Of a stretch of 64,000 nt of DNA, positions 48,001 through 62,100 are shown piece after piece. Below the pieces are notes generated by a model, which searched no databases, was not told where the DNA came from, and was given only the letters and a program-made list of their open reading frames with translations. A program made the position numbers and the translations under genes. The number at the start of each line of letters is the position of its first letter. Within the stretch, counting starts at the first letter, position 1. Source of the DNA: Formicarius rufipectus (lineage: Eukaryota; Chordata; Aves; Passeriformes; Formicariidae); contig VXAU01001281.1 in NCBI GenBank assembly GCA_013399695.1, positions 198,811-262,810 on the forward strand. The letters are read 5' to 3'.

Positions 48001-50940
48001 CACAGACACGTCATACCCTCAAACATTCACACAAATTTTAGGATTCAGAAATAGGAAATATTTTAACTAGAAGTTGCAAAACTCTGTTATATTCTCCAAG
48101 GCTTCACTCTCAAACTCCAGCACTCAGACACATGTACAGCCCTGTGCACAGGACCTACTGCTCATTAGTCTATTGATTTGTCTGAGTGCCTTTATTTCTG
48201 ATAATACCTGATCTTTATTATTTTTCAAGAGATTATTCTCTGAAAGGGGCAGAAATTAATCATCTTCCCCATAATGTTCTTTTCAATCACTTCTCCCTGA
48301 CGTTTACGAAAACCAACCAAATAAATCCCTAGAAGCTTTCTTTTTTACAGTGTAACACAAAATGCTATTTATTTTTTTCTATTTAGCTATTTGCTATTCA
48401 AACTCCATCTTTCTACCACAAATTTTCATCTCCTGTTTTATGTGTGACATCACTTAAGCTCCATATTCTGCAAGACAACTGTTTTACTGGAGAGCCCTAT
48501 CTGGTACATGTTACCCTCCCTACCAAAACAGGCACAGAAACTTTTGACTGCTTGCCAGCACTGTAACACTGTTCCCTGTTTATTTTACTTACTGCACATC
48601 CAGTGTGGCCTTAGGATCCCAGAACTGGCTGGTGTCAATACACAAGTATGGGTTCAGCACCATGAGCCATATGCAGAGTTCTGTGTCTCAGAACTATACC
48701 CGAATACACAATCACAGATATCCTGTTCGTATCTCTGATGTGTTATTCATTAATGTCTTTAAAGAAGTAAAATTTTTCAGGGTAGCATCTCTCAGCATTG
48801 TGACAGGTTTAAAGAATCAGTTCTCTGTCTTTAAATGGCTTTTCTGACAGTGACCATTGGTTCCTGTCTGAAAGGACTACTTTATTTTTCCAAATGTTGG
48901 ACCGCTTCAACACCATCAGTATGTTCCAACAAATTAACTAGGTTGTCTCTAAATTAGCATACTCTGACTCTGCAGGTTGTCCATTAACTGATTCATTAAT
49001 TACAGCAAGGTAGAACATACCTACTGTTACAAGGTAGAGTTTATTATGAGTGAAGATAATTAAATGGATAAGTTTGAAATCACTCAAAGCACCATGAAAA
49101 TGCTTCCCTAGAGTACTTCATAGCTTGGGCAGCTTAAATTAAAAAGGTAAAGATAATTCTTTCTAACTTCAAAACTGTATTTTATTTTCAAGAAAAGAAG
49201 CTTTTATGCAGGTCTAGGAAAACATGATTTGGAGTGCTGCTCATGTTAAGTTGAAAATGCTCTTGACTACTGAAACTTTCCTGCTTCATCTCTTTTTGTG
49301 CTGGCCATAGTTCTCTTGGCTACATCTACACCAGTAAATTAAATGGGTCATGGATCCTTCTGTGGACTTGAGGCCAGCTGGCACTGCACTGTTCATATTG
49401 GTCCATAGAGCTTCCCTCCCAGAACAGAGTAGCCAAGTCCAAATGGCCTATTAGGAATGATCTCCTGTCCCAAGTGATTCTCTCACTGTGCCCAGGAACA
49501 GCTGCCTGAGTACAAAACCAAGCCAGTGATCATACTAACAATTAACAGTATAGCTAATCACAGCTCTTGAACTCATGCCTGAACTATTTTCCTTCTCATC
49601 ACAAACATAGTGATTGTTTCCAACAGGACTGAAAAAATACTTTTGATATGTCTACAGTCTTTCAAAATAAAAAATAAATGCTTCATTCTCCCTGGACAAC
49701 AGAAAGGAATGACCAAAAAAATATCTGATGCTATGTTAACCAGCTATGTTACTGGGTTCTCAGAAGTTATGATCTATAAACTGCATATAAAATTCTACAG
49801 GAGTGATAATTGCAAGACATGTATTCCCTGATCCCAGAAGTGTACATTTTCCTCTAATTCTACCTTAAATGATAAAGGACCTAACTTTAGACAGCAGTTC
49901 AGCTGGAAGCACTGTCAAGAAGTTGGTGGGATGGCAGGTTTGCTAATAGAAACAAAAATGCCAACCACCAGATGAACTGCAAAAAGCTGGTGGCTGTGAA
50001 GGAGACCAGAGTTAAGGTTTGGTGTAGCAAACTCACAACTTACCCACCCAGAATTCACATATCTGTAAACTGCCAGTCATGGGAAGTCACTACTCCTGCA
50101 GCTACAGGGGATCTAGCTTTATAGTGTATCAACACCATGACTGAGGAAGTTGAAACTAGCACGTTAATAAGACTGGGGCTGAAAGGATATGTTTGCTCTA
50201 CCTTACCAGCTGCTGACTCTGCTGCCTCTACTGACTGCTTCTGGATGGTCAGACAGGAGCCGCTCCTGCTCTCCCTGCCTCCATGACCTACCATGTAGAA
50301 TGCTGTGCCACACCCTCACTGCCATGCTGTGCCCCTTTTTGCCCTCTCCTGTTCACTGTACTCAGAGTCTCTCACGCTCCCTAGAACCATCTAGATTCCC
50401 CTTGGTGGCACCCAGAACTGCCCTCTCCTCTCCCAGCTGGCTGCTGAATCTGAAGACACAATCAAACACCTGTGCTGTACCACTGAACAGCAGATGCATT
50501 TTCAAAGTTATTCATGTTATTCTGTATTCAGACTTCTGAAGGATCTTGAAGTTCATATTTTCTTTTTTTACTTACTTCTGCTTCCTTTGTAGTACTGATT
50601 CTTAAATTTCCAACAATCCAATCTCTTTTGTTTCTATGGAATATTAATGTTTTATATTCCCTCAGTTCTTTGATCTCTCTTTAGTCTTTGTGGTATATAA
50701 GGTAATATTCAGCTGAAAGATCCATGTATTCAGAAGATTTCCAAAAAATAACTGGGCTGTTTCAGAAGTAATACCAATACTTAATGGTCACATCTTGTTT
50801 CTTTTCTTTCTTTGTTTGTTTTTGTTTTTAATCTATTCATACTGGATTTTCTGTACCCATGATAAAGGAAACTTTTATAATTGCCTTCAGTAGAGGGAAG
50901 GAAGAATCTCAAGACTGTACTTATTCAAAGTGAATAGTAG
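48001..50940. other. non-coding stretch
   Basis: No gene recognised. A possible ancient DNA-transposon-like text ('ctacatctacaccagtaaat' to 'cctcccagaacag') lies at about 49320-49430, too weak to call. A GC-richer patch with a 116-codon frame lies at 50189-50539, without recognisable domain. Confidence 0.4.
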
Positions 50941-51088
50941 AGCTGTCTTTCTCAGATGGTTAGAGCATGGGGCTAATAACACTAAGGTTGTGGGGGTGCT
51001 CCCCCTTGGGACTATTCACTTAAGAACTTGACTCTATGATTCTTGTGGGTCCTTTCCAACTCACTATTCAGTGATTCTGTGATTCTGG
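50941..51088 (+). mobile_element. TguSINE1-like SINE (tRNA-Ile head, CR1-like tail)
   Basis: Positions 50941-51012 follow a tRNA-Ile: an A-box-like TTCTCAGATGGTTAGAGC, then GGGGCTAATAAC over the anticodon region (AAT) and AAGGTTGTGGGGG leading to a decayed B box near 50993-51003. From about 51030 it changes to CR1 3' text ('gactctatgattcttgtgg', 'gtcctttccaac') and ends in TGATTCTG repeats. This tRNA-Ile plus CR1 architecture is known from TguSINE1 of zebra finch, where the CR1-like tail lets CR1 enzymes mobilise the SINE. It is the best lineage marker in the window. Several changes in the B box suggest it is not a functional tRNA gene. No clear target-site duplication was seen. Confidence 0.85.
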
Positions 51089-53576
51089 ATCTAATGGTAT
51101 CTACCTCAGAGTTTTCTGAAGCTTGTTTAGTAGAAAAGTCTCTATACATTTAAAATGAAAATTAATTTCTAACAGTTATTATTTAAACATATCTGTTCCC
51201 ACCAAACAATACATATTTGAGAAAATATGTATCAGGCCAAAGAAGAATGTTCCTATATTTCTCAATCATTTACACAGCACAGAGCTAGCTAAACTTAATT
51301 GACTACCATGATGATAATGCAAAACAAAATTAAAAAAAAGAAAAAGTTATTTCATTAGTTAAAGAAAGCAGTTTATTAACAGCTGCTTTCATTTACACTG
51401 TTTTAACCTTGACCTAGTATAGGGAATAGTTATCACATTCTAAACCACTAGTACCTAAATTTTCTAATTTATGAAACTCAGCAGAAATATTCCAGATTTC
51501 CACTGTATGTTTTATAAAATTACTTTCTTGGTCATGTCACTGATTTTTCAGTGGTTTAAATACTCTCATTAGCAATGAAGCATTTATAGTTGTTGAAGTT
51601 CTGACAAGTGAAATCCTATCTTTTTCTTGCTCAGCTTCTTTTTTTGTAATGGTTCAATATTTCAAACTTGAAGGTATTGGAAGTTATGTAGAACAATGTG
51701 TATTTTAAAAATACTTTGTATATGCCAGCCACCACATTAAATTATATATCAATCAAATGACAATCTAAAATGTGTTAACAGTTCTATAAGACATTCAATG
51801 GACATTTAATAATTTTATTATGATGCTTGCAAAACACGCAGCATTTTTGTGTGTTCCCATGGTTTTTTTCATCATTGAAGCTGATAACCTTGAACAGTAT
51901 AGCTGCACCAAATGCATTATATGCCATTTCCCCTCCATATCTTTATCCAGTATTTAATGGTGCTCTCTGCAATATTGCCAACATTACCAATGTCATCATA
52001 TTTTTATGTAAGTTATTCTGACAGATAATGAACTCAATTAAGCCAACAGGAAAACATGAAGAGAACATAATGATTATATTAAATAACCATAGTGAATGAG
52101 TGAGCATCCCATGCCTAAATCAAAGGTTTCTACTTGTTCTGACAGAATCAAGCGTGATAGTATTCCCGTCAAGAAATATAACAAGTCCAACATATTGGTA
52201 GGTATCCTTTACAAGATAAGCTATACAGGATCAAAATGCATCAGCATAAGATCAGTATCATGACTCCAGTGGTGTCTGCTGTTATCTGAAGGAGAATTGA
52301 AAAAATGCATTGGCAATAAGCTATAAAAGCAGAACTAGAAAAATATTCAACAATTATTAGAAGTTTTTACTGTATAAAGATTTGCAACTCATACTTGATT
52401 TTTAAAAATTGTCTTTCTATTGTTCAAAGATTATCCTGCTCTACAATTCATATCTTTTATTAAAAAATGTGTATGTTTATAGCTGTGATACATATAAATA
52501 ATCTTTTCAAACTGTCATCAAGTTCTTGGCTTCCATCATCTCTTAGGGTCTTACATCTCCCTTTCTTTAATTAGTAGTCATTCTTCTTGCACTGAAATGA
52601 TGGAAAAAAGGTATTTGACAGCTTACAGTATCACTATTTTTAGCACATTTTGAACAATACTCTAAATCTTTGAATCTTACTAGAACTTGAATTTTACCAG
52701 GCAATGCATACAGAAATATGCTTGGGTTTGGTTTTTTTGCCAGCTCTAAATAAGTCTTCATTCTTGCAAGTGGGACATAACTAAAATCAGTGTGTTTCAT
52801 ACATATATATATATGTATTCAAAGTCCATTTACCAACAATTTTGCAGAAAACTCATTCAGAAGAAAAAGTTTAATGCAGTTATTTAGCAAGACAAATGAA
52901 GTCTATAGCATAACCAAGGAAGACTTTGTCCTAGTGTTTGAGACAAAATTTAAGTGTCTTAGTCACAGGGCAGGCTTTGCACAGTCCCTGACCACACCTG
53001 CTTCATATCCATCAGCTTCTGTAATAAATGGCACAAGATTCAACTGGCAAGAGCATCGTTCCTTTCTCAGTTTTGATTTTTAGCCTGCACACTGAATGGA
53101 AGCCTGAGGGAAAGGCACTTTAAAGGCTTTCCAGAAATCTCAGTTATGAGACGTGTATTTGAAATTCATGTCCTAGACCACTGAAGGTTAGCTGACAATA
53201 CTGCTTTGGTTCCATTTGTGAATTTGACAGACGTAGTGTGAAATGTTTCATTTACAATAACTGTTATGTTAGCATTAAACAAAAAGCACTATTATTAGAG
53301 TTGATTTCATAACACACTGCATTAATAATCACATTTCTGAAAGCCTGATAAACTTATGCAACTAAATAATTCAATTTCATTAAAAACATATTACCAACTG
53401 GTCTGTAATAAAACTTCACATAGTCACACACGTAATACAAAAGATGGATTATTTTTCAGAACAAATCAAATGTTTAAGACCTCATTACTAAATATGTAGT
53501 CTTCTTTAACAGCTCTGGACTCCTTAAAATAATTTCTTTTTTGTTATATATTAAATTGCTTGTACTTAAGCAGGAC

Positions 53577-53600
53577 AAAAAAAAAAAAAAAAAAAAAAAA
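53577..53600. repeat. poly(A), 24 bases
   Basis: Uninterrupted A-run, the longest homopolymer in the window. Confidence 0.92.
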
Positions 53601-55394
53601 GAAAAAATTGAGGAGGGGAAATTATTTATGTATTTATATGTGTTTGGTTTCAACAAAGAACTTCAGGTAGTTTATGCCATGATTGACTGACAGCTTGTAA
53701 TGCTTTTGCATCTGTTTCACTTTTTATAAAAAAAGATATGAAGAAGAATTTAAAAGTGAATCTAATCAGAGAAGCTTTTTCTAGTTTTCTTCCTTATATT
53801 TCATCAAAGATCAAAATGAAACTGTTTCAGTGATCTGAGATCACCTCTGCCAGAGTTGAGAGATTGGGTAAAAAATTTTCCACTCCAGTATCCTGAGCCT
53901 AATAATTATTTGCTTCAAATGCTACAATTCTGTACTTAAGAAATAAAACACAACCACAAAAAAACAAATCTGTTGTTTCCTAGACACTATTCCCAAACTG
54001 TTTTTAAACATGCAAATAAAATTCCATGCAATAGCCAGCACAGGGCTAAGCGTTTTTTAATTAAAGCAAATAATACCGTTTCTGGAAGCAGGAATTTTAT
54101 GAGATAATTTTACACATGTAATACAGACGCATACTTTTGGCAAAAGTGAATCTTTTCAGAATGGATATGTGTGTGTTTTTATGTGAATTTAGCAGAGCTA
54201 GGTTTCATGGCTCCCTGATTTGTACCTCAAGTAGAATAGGTTTTGAAATTGTTCAATTTCTGAAAGATTCCTGCTACACAGGAAAGGGTAATAAATCATC
54301 TAAGTGAATTTTGAAAACAGTGCTTTATGTCAAGTAAAAGGTTATGAAACCAGCTTCTCTCAAGAGATTTCTGATACGTCAAAACTGGCACTTGGAATGA
54401 GCTCTGTGAGCTTCGGACATTAGTTTGACTTGGACACACAACTAAGAAAATTAGTTTGAATATGAGAAATTTTATTTTAATCCACTCTTACTCTAGAACC
54501 CCCAAATAATTTTTTTTTCAGTTTTATCTGGTCTTATGTCATAAGCCAGCTCTCATTTTGCACAAGATTATATAAGCTATGTCTTATATACATAGAGTAT
54601 AAGTGAAACCATATAAATAAGTATCAAGCACATTTTCATCTTTAATTTAGGGAGAAAACTTGGAGAAAGAACAAGGTGTTTCTATTGTGTCTATTTATAA
54701 CAGGCATAACTAAAGATTTTACTAGGCTAAATTCATTTTACCAAATTTTTTTTTTACTTGAAATTTCTCCAGTTTTTATAACTTTGCCTGATCACCAGGG
54801 ATGAAGTTTCCCTTGCCAAAACTATTTCTCAAGTTTTACATCTTACGCAAAGTTTAGTAAAAAGAAAGGCAGTTGTTTCAGAGAACTAAGACACTTGCCA
54901 AAGTAATAAGAAAGTTTACCCCTTTCTGAAGCTCTAGCACTTTTGTAATTCTGGATGAAGGAAGGAAAAATTAGTGAAATGAAAAATTTGGGACAAAGGT
55001 ATTTTTCATCTTCTTAATAGCCATTTGAATGTTGCAGAAAATTTCTGTTTGCGTACTCTTTATAGAGAAGGACAAAAACCTCCATTTTCCACATAGTCTT
55101 CCTTTCTTGAACATCAGGGAACTACAAAGAATTTTCCTTCTATTTCTAGGATCTATTTTGGTGCCAAGAGTTAGAAAGGAGACTGGGAAACTTTCCTAAG
55201 GTCCTCAATAACCGTATCACAATGAGTAGCTAGCCCAGCGATGACAGTTCTGCAAGAACTCACCTGTTTTCGTAAGTCTTCTTATTTCATTGTAGAGACA
55301 CAGAAATGTCTCAAGCACTAGCTTAAAAGTCATAGCAGTGCAGTAATACAACCTTATATATTAATCCTATTGAAACTAACCTCATTTTTTTTAA

Positions 55395-55415
55395 TATAAA
55401 TATATATATATATAA
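55395..55415. repeat. (TA)n microsatellite
   Basis: TA dinucleotides in tandem. Confidence 0.8.
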
Positions 55416-55618
55416 AGTTTCAGATGGAAAATGTATTTCTTCTGTCCATCTGAACTCACATGACTTTTGGCAATGGAAGTGTCGTACTTGTCACAGCTCA
55501 AAGCTTAGAAGATAATGTGAAGATACGTATGTTAAACATCTGTCATGCACCTTTTTACATAATGAATTGCACTGCATTTTTAAGGGAGCACAGATAGTCA
55601 GCAAGTGGGACTACAGCA

Positions 55619-55653
55619 AGTATTGCTCAAAAAAGTATTGAGTATTGCTCAAA
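55619..55653 (+). repeat. local direct duplication of AGTATTGCTCAAA
   Basis: Copies at 55619-55631 and 55641-55653 are identical. Confidence 0.85.
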
Positions 55654-55840
55654 TCTGTCAGTATGTAAAGAGCTGAGGAACATCAGTTCTACTGACAGCT
55701 GAATATCCTCATGCCTCTAAACTGTACTCTCTCTTCAAAGGCGTTCCCCAAGTTTCTGAGAGGCTTACAAGAAGTTAAAAGCCAGAATTACCTTCTTTCT
55801 ATTACAAAAGTAGGATTTATCCCATATATTATATTCAATG

Positions 55841-55904
55841 CCAAAAAAAAAGCCAAAACAAAACAAAACAAAACAAAAAAAAAACCAAACAAACAAAAAA
55901 AAAA
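55841..55904. repeat. (AAAAC)n low-complexity tract
   Basis: Repeated AAAAC units, then AAAC units and A-runs. Confidence 0.9.
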
Positions 55905-56544
55905 TCCAGCTGTTGCCTTTGGATGAAGTGAGAGGCCTAACTCAGAAAAATATCACAATAATGCATTCAGTTCCCCTTCCTACTCTCTTTACTACTTGCT
56001 TAGATTATCAGTAGTGACCAGAAATGACAGCAAAGAGGAGAGAAGGAGGGCAATAACAGTTCTCCAAATGCAGGTCATCAAAATTGATAAAAAATGTGTG
56101 TGATAATTTAAAAATCAATTTACAAAAGCATTCTTAAAATATTGCATGTATGCACCATCAGAGACCCTTGTTTAACAAAGATAATTTAAAAATGAATAGC
56201 AGAACAATCACAACTTGTATTTCCTCTATGGTTTCTGCATTTTTCCCAGCAATTTTTTTGTTATTATGTGCAATATTTTACTGACTTTACAACAAATTAT
56301 TAATTTTCCAATTTTTAAACACAATTTCTAGTAAGGCCTTCAGAAATTATATAGGACTCATCAAAGACTCTTGAGTCATCTTTTTGTGCTGTTGCATTCG
56401 TGGTGTTGAAAAATTGCCACACAGGTTAACAGTATTTATAATATCTCCAAATTATCAATTTTCTTATCATAAGTCATAACATTGCTCAGTTAATCATGAT
56501 CACTTCATAAGAAAATGCAAACTCATAGTTTGTACTGGGTCCAG

Positions 56545-56722
56545 TTTTGGCCAGTGAGACTGTAGTTACCCCATCCTTGGAAATATTCATGGCCAGGTTG
56601 GATGGGGCTCTGAGCAATATCATCAAGTTGAAGGTGTCCCAGCTCATTGTGGGGGAGTTGGACTACATGATCTTTAAAGGTGCATTCTAACCCTGACCAT
56701 TTCATAATTCTACAATTTTAGA
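56545..56722 (+). mobile_element. CR1: CR1 LINE 3' end (avian type)
   Basis: The text follows CR1 in order: 'ccatccttggaaatattcat', 'ggccaggttggatggggctctgagcaa', 'aaggtgtcccagctcat', 'gttggactacatgatcttta' and a final 'accatttcataattcta'. It covers about the last 175 bp of the 3' UTR in plus orientation and is 5'-truncated. Similarity to avian consensus is high, so it is younger than the minus-strand copies. Confidence 0.92.
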
Positions 56723-57747
56723 CTATATGAGTTATATGAATTGCTTCTGGAGCTAATTGACAAGTAAACCTCTGACAAATTACAAATCCTTTATGAAAAA
56801 TACATGACTAAAATTATATCAATGCCTCTTATGAGATACAATAACCCCAGTAAGCTGCAGCTCATACTACATAACTCACACTCTTAGGTGCCTGTAGGAT
56901 CTCTCCACCAGGTCAACAATTTCTTAACTGTACCACTACTTTCTGTCTTAAATCTGAATATGCTAATTATATTTCAGAGAAGATGCAATACAATAGTGTT
57001 TCTCAGCCTTCTGTCCACGATAGCCCATGTTATGTGACATCAGAACACACAACACATATATGAATGGAACCCACATATTTTCTTTCCAAGGATACATATC
57101 AGTGCTGCCTGTCCCAGCACTCCTGAGTCGTTTCATACAGGTCATGTTGCTGTCTGCAGACGTGCACTATTAGATGGTTAAATCTTCATGCAGGTCACAA
57201 TAAACAGTTTTCAATCTCAATAGTTTCAACATAAACACTTGCAGCTGTAGCAGGAACAGTCTGGTACTGAAAAAGTACAAAAGATATTTTCTTAAACCAT
57301 AAGTACTTTATTAGTCATTCCTTCTACACTTGCTGATTCATTAAATGATCATAGGATGTGAAAGGGTTTGCAGATGTATTTCATAATGTTTAGGCAAAAC
57401 AAAAGCTTATGTTTTCCTGTACAGCCTAAGAAACATCTTCAAGGTTGCATTAGCAATATCAAGCAGTAATGCATTATATTCGTGTTAAGCTTACTTGAAA
57501 AAATCGTTCGGTTATCAGTGTACAATTGGCTGTGTTTATGCTCTGAGAATATCACAGTCACCATTAGAAAGCAAATGCTTGTCATTAACTGCCCTTTGAG
57601 GCCTGGAATTTTTGAGATAGCAGAACACTATTTTGATCCCTGGGGTCAGATAGCAAAGACATAGCAGCAAGAATTGATCTAGAATTTGATTTAAATAGGA
57701 AAATATTTTGCTTATCAATGCAAATTTTCACAGTTTGTATAAGCTTC

Positions 57748-57769
57748 GTGTGTGTGTGTGTGTGTGTGC
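57748..57769. repeat. (GT)n microsatellite
   Basis: About eleven GT dinucleotides, followed by CACACG. Confidence 0.92.
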
Positions 57770-58520
57770 ACACGCAAAAGGGGATGGAGAGGTGGTTTTT
57801 TTACTTTCAAACTGACAACTTTTTTCCTTCTCTATGTTTGATACATAAAGAAATGTGAACCATACAACCTTCTCTGTGGCTTTTATCCTTTGTGAAGGTT
57901 ACATTCATGAGATCTAGCATTGTAACTGTAGTAGAACATGATATGTTATTCAGCTGGGATTCTTGAAGTCAAGTTGTTTACACTTCTCTTGTGCACTTGT
58001 AGTCTCAGTCCATAGGTCTGTTTATACTGTTTCTGCCAAGCTGAAAGCAATTCTGTCACTGCACCATAGGCTTCTACATAAGATTTAGCATTGCAGTGAG
58101 TTGAGTCAGTGGCAGTGGCAAGCAGCCAGATTTCATTACCACTTCAGGTTTTCTGGCATTTATCTAGTGTCCGGATCAGGTTGCTATAAAAGATACAGTA
58201 AAGCAAAGCTGTGTCTTCTTTTCAAATTTAGCTTATTAAAGCCCAGAACATTAGGTGAATATAAACCCTTCTGATGAAATTAATTACCTGTATGATGAAG
58301 TTGTAAAATCCTAATTTAGAGGCCTAAAGATCACATATGGATTTTCTCATCTTTAATAAAACTAAAAGGTAAAAATTATTAAAATAAATAAAAATCAGGA
58401 ACCTTTTCCAAGTTTCCTAACTATTGATTCATCCTCTGTAGAATAAAACATTGTATGGAGCTTGTAGTCTGGTTTTAACTTTGTTAAAAATTAAGTTATT
58501 ATCACTGACTCTAAAGGCAC

Positions 58521-58560
58521 ATTTTCTGTTATATGTTTATATTTTCTGTTATATTTTTAT
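58521..58560 (+). repeat. 20-bp tandem duplication
   Basis: Two adjacent 20-bp units beginning ATTTTCTGTTATAT differ at one base (G/T at unit position 15). Confidence 0.9.
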
Positions 58561-59151
58561 ATTTTATTAATTCATCCTGATTACACCAGCAGTTTCCACT
58601 TTAGATTTTCTTTTCCTTGATGTTTCAGTCTATCTGAAAACTTTGACATTTCTCCTAGAAAATAAAAAACAAATGCTACCACAGCTCCCCTTACTGTCTC
58701 TCATGCTGGTATTTGGAAGAAGTTGTTCAAATGTCTTCCATGAATGAAGTTTTAAGCATCTTAGAGCAGTTTAAAGTATATTTTAAGCATCTAGAAATTT
58801 AAGAGGTAAAAAGAAAGTTTTGAAAGAATTTTCAAGTCTTTAAAAGCAAAGCAAACTAGTAAGAAAATGTGTTGCATCAAACCATGCTGGACAGAGCACT
58901 AGATATTTTCCTGAACCTCTGATGTATGCCAAATCAATTAATGCATCCAGTGTGGTACCAAGTGTTCATATTCGTGTAACAGTAACCTTTCAACTGCTCT
59001 TGTGCTGGTTACCTCACATTACTTTGACTTATATGCTGACCATAGCTCTCTTGTGGAAAAATCACAAAATGCATATTGGGCAAAGTACAGAGCAGCCTGT
59101 CTTAGGAAATGGAGAGAAAAAGGGGAAATAGAACAGTAGAACAGGCTACCT

Positions 59152-59187
59152 CTTTTTCTTTTCTCTTTTTTTTTTTCTTTTTTTTTA
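59152..59187. repeat. T-rich polypyrimidine tract
   Basis: Runs of T broken by single C. Confidence 0.85.
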
Positions 59188-62100
59188 AATCGTGATCATC
59201 TCTGCCCCTTTACCTCATTTATTCCAAATGCTATATGCTTTAAGAAGGTTTTCCTAGCTGTGATGGGTTTGCTCAGCTCCCCACTAGACACACACTTAGA
59301 AAGCACAATACCTAATAATTTTAAATTGACATAAGGAGCGTAAGGCAAAATATTAATTAATCCCTTTGGAGGGGGGGATGTGGAGAGGGAAGGGAAGTAA
59401 AACAAAGAGTAAGTTTTAAATGCCAAAGTTAAGGAAGTTACAGAAAGTTTCATGCAAAGCCATATTCTTACTTCAGATTTGAATTATTATTTTTACCATC
59501 TTATGTACATGTATTTCACCTAAGAAGTAAAAAGCATTGACATCTGTCTCTTTTGGGACCAAAGAAGTTTCTGAAGCATCATTCCCAATACTATTTCATT
59601 ACACATCCATGCTAAAAAGTAGCTGGACTGATAGTTCTTGGTGTATATTGTTGCCAGAAAGGAATCCTACTTTGTTCTTTCCAGTCAAGATTGGTTTCAT
59701 TCCATGAGTTATGTTTCCTGCAAGTGTGATATGTTTCCAAATAATTTACACATAAACATACCTACTGGCAAAGTACCCTGCCACAAAACATGTTAGAAAC
59801 TGCCTAAAACCTGACAGCTGGGATGGTGGTGACAGACTGACACTGCTGAGGAGCATTAGATGGAACACTGCTATGGATGGGGTAGGAGGGTGGCAACTGA
59901 GTGCCACAACAAGTAACAAACATATGCTGTCACCACCAGCAGTTATTGTAGGCATCATTAATTGAACATTTGGACATTTTTCCCCCTTATTGGTCAACTC
60001 CTTCCTTGTGCTTCCAAAATACTTTTAATTAATAATATGAATTGTTTGTTACTGTTCACAAGGGATGACCTGAATCATGCACTACTTCTTGGCTGAGTTT
60101 TCTTCCTTAAGCATGGGTCTTTAGTTTAACTTCAGATGTTCTGGAGCCTTTGCAATTGTCAGTCTAGAAAAGCACAGATTCACACAGTATCTGTGACTAA
60201 TCTGATACAAAGATATTTTAAAATACATCAAATGACACTCCACAGAGGAGGTAAATCTACTTCTAAATCTGAAAAGAAATTTCTTAAACTGAAGCTTATC
60301 ATCAGAGAACCTTCTGTCATCTTGAGATACCTAGAAGAAGAATTTTCGTATTTCTGAAAGGGCCTTGTAAGATGACTCCCACCAAATGCTGCTGCTTTGT
60401 AGGAGTATGTAGAACTTCAGCCCCCTAGGCAGAGCATTAGAAATAACTTGAGAAGATGCAAAAGAAACATACATTCTTGTTCTGGTCAGTCTTAGGAACA
60501 ACTTAGGTTAGCAACAGAAATATGTAAAAGCCCAGATGTGTATTTATTGTGATTAGGAATAAATTTGGATTTGCAATATATTTATGTAAGAATGTGGTTG
60601 AAAGAGAATATATTAATTTGAAGAAGTAGGAATCTTATAACTTTAACATACATAGAAACACTCTCTAGTTTAAATACCAAAATTAATTCAAGACACGTGC
60701 CTAAAATTAGCATAATCTTATTTCAGTTTGCTAAACATTCTATGTCTAGTCTAAGTTATTCATATAGACTCCCTCTGTAAAACAGAACAGGAAAAAAAAA
60801 GCAAACACATTTGCATGTCCGGAAATCAATCTCTCTCATCTGTGACACATTTTATCTGAGAAAAATCACTATCTGAAAGTTCTGGGTTTAGCTCTTAGAG
60901 GGGAAACCTAAAGAACTGTGCAGATTAGACATCAAAATTTTAGATGGTTGAAGATAAATGAGATGAATCTGCTACTGTGTTTTATCCAGACAAGCCTTGC
61001 TCCAGCCATGCACAAACCAAAAAATCCTACCTCTAACGTGTTTATTAAAAAGGAGATGATGGGTACATTAAATGCTGCTAGAAACTTTTAATACAGCATA
61101 TAACTGTGGATGAATTGGTCAGTGAGTGATAGGAGAATATTCTCTTTTGCAATCAAAACATGATCATCTTTCAAGACCGTGTCATTTCTCTACTGCAAGT
61201 ACCTGAATTGTTTTTATTAAAATAAAGGCATGGCAAGCCCTGTTTTGAATTTATGACAAAATGGCACCTATAAATTTCAAAAGTCAGAGGCATACATCTT
61301 GAATTCACTCTGTGCATTATAAAGCTATTAACAGTCATGGGAAGGGAGAAAAGAAACCAATTCAATCAAAACAGAATTCACACTTGTATAGAATCAAAAA
61401 TAAGACTATTTATAAGCTCAAAGACTCCATAAGAATCACATTTTTTTTCTAGGAGATCAGTTTAGAGGTATTCAAACCATATATGCCATATTGTGTCTGT
61501 CTTTAAAGCCAGTGACCCACAAGCAGATCCACAGACTGTAAGAGCAGCTGGATGCTAAGCATGGTTGTTTCTCAACCTGGTTTCACTAAATCTGTCAAAA
61601 AGATGCAACTGCATTCTATTTGAGCAAGAGTCCTAAAGAATTTGAATTTCTATAATTCATAGATTCAGTAATCTACTCTCTATTTCCAACTATACTATAA
61701 CTCAAGGAAAAATAAAACTTGAGACAGTCTTCTTTCTGGAAAAGCATGAACAAATATATAACACTATTTTTCTTGGTTCTTTGAAAGTGTTGTGATTTGC
61801 ACTACAGCAGTTTAGAAAGAGATGGTTGAGACTGTTATAAACCACAGTTTGATTTACAAATCTACAGTTCTTTCTTGTCAGGAATGATGGAGATTGTTAC
61901 CTGGAAAGCAAAGCCCGTACATTGCACACAGCCAAAGGGTGATGTGAAGCCAGAACTTAAATATACCCTGTAAGGAGGCTGCAAAGATTCCTCAGATAGA
62001 AGGAAAATAAAGACTTTTAATACCACTGGAATGGCAGAAAACTCCTGCCTATCCAAACTGAGCTCCACTACATGAGGACACTATGGGCAAAGAAGTAATA

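Larger units (their letters stand above)
51089..56540. other. AT-rich non-coding stretch
   Basis: No gene or transposon recognised across about 5.4 kb apart from simple repeats (53577-53600, 55395-55415, 55841-55904) and a small local duplication at 55619-55653. Confidence 0.5.

Noticed and set aside
49280..49500. resemblance to an old amniote DNA transposon ('ctacatctacaccagtaaat')
   Set aside because: Only one short stretch resembles it, and there are no paired ends, so I did not annotate it.
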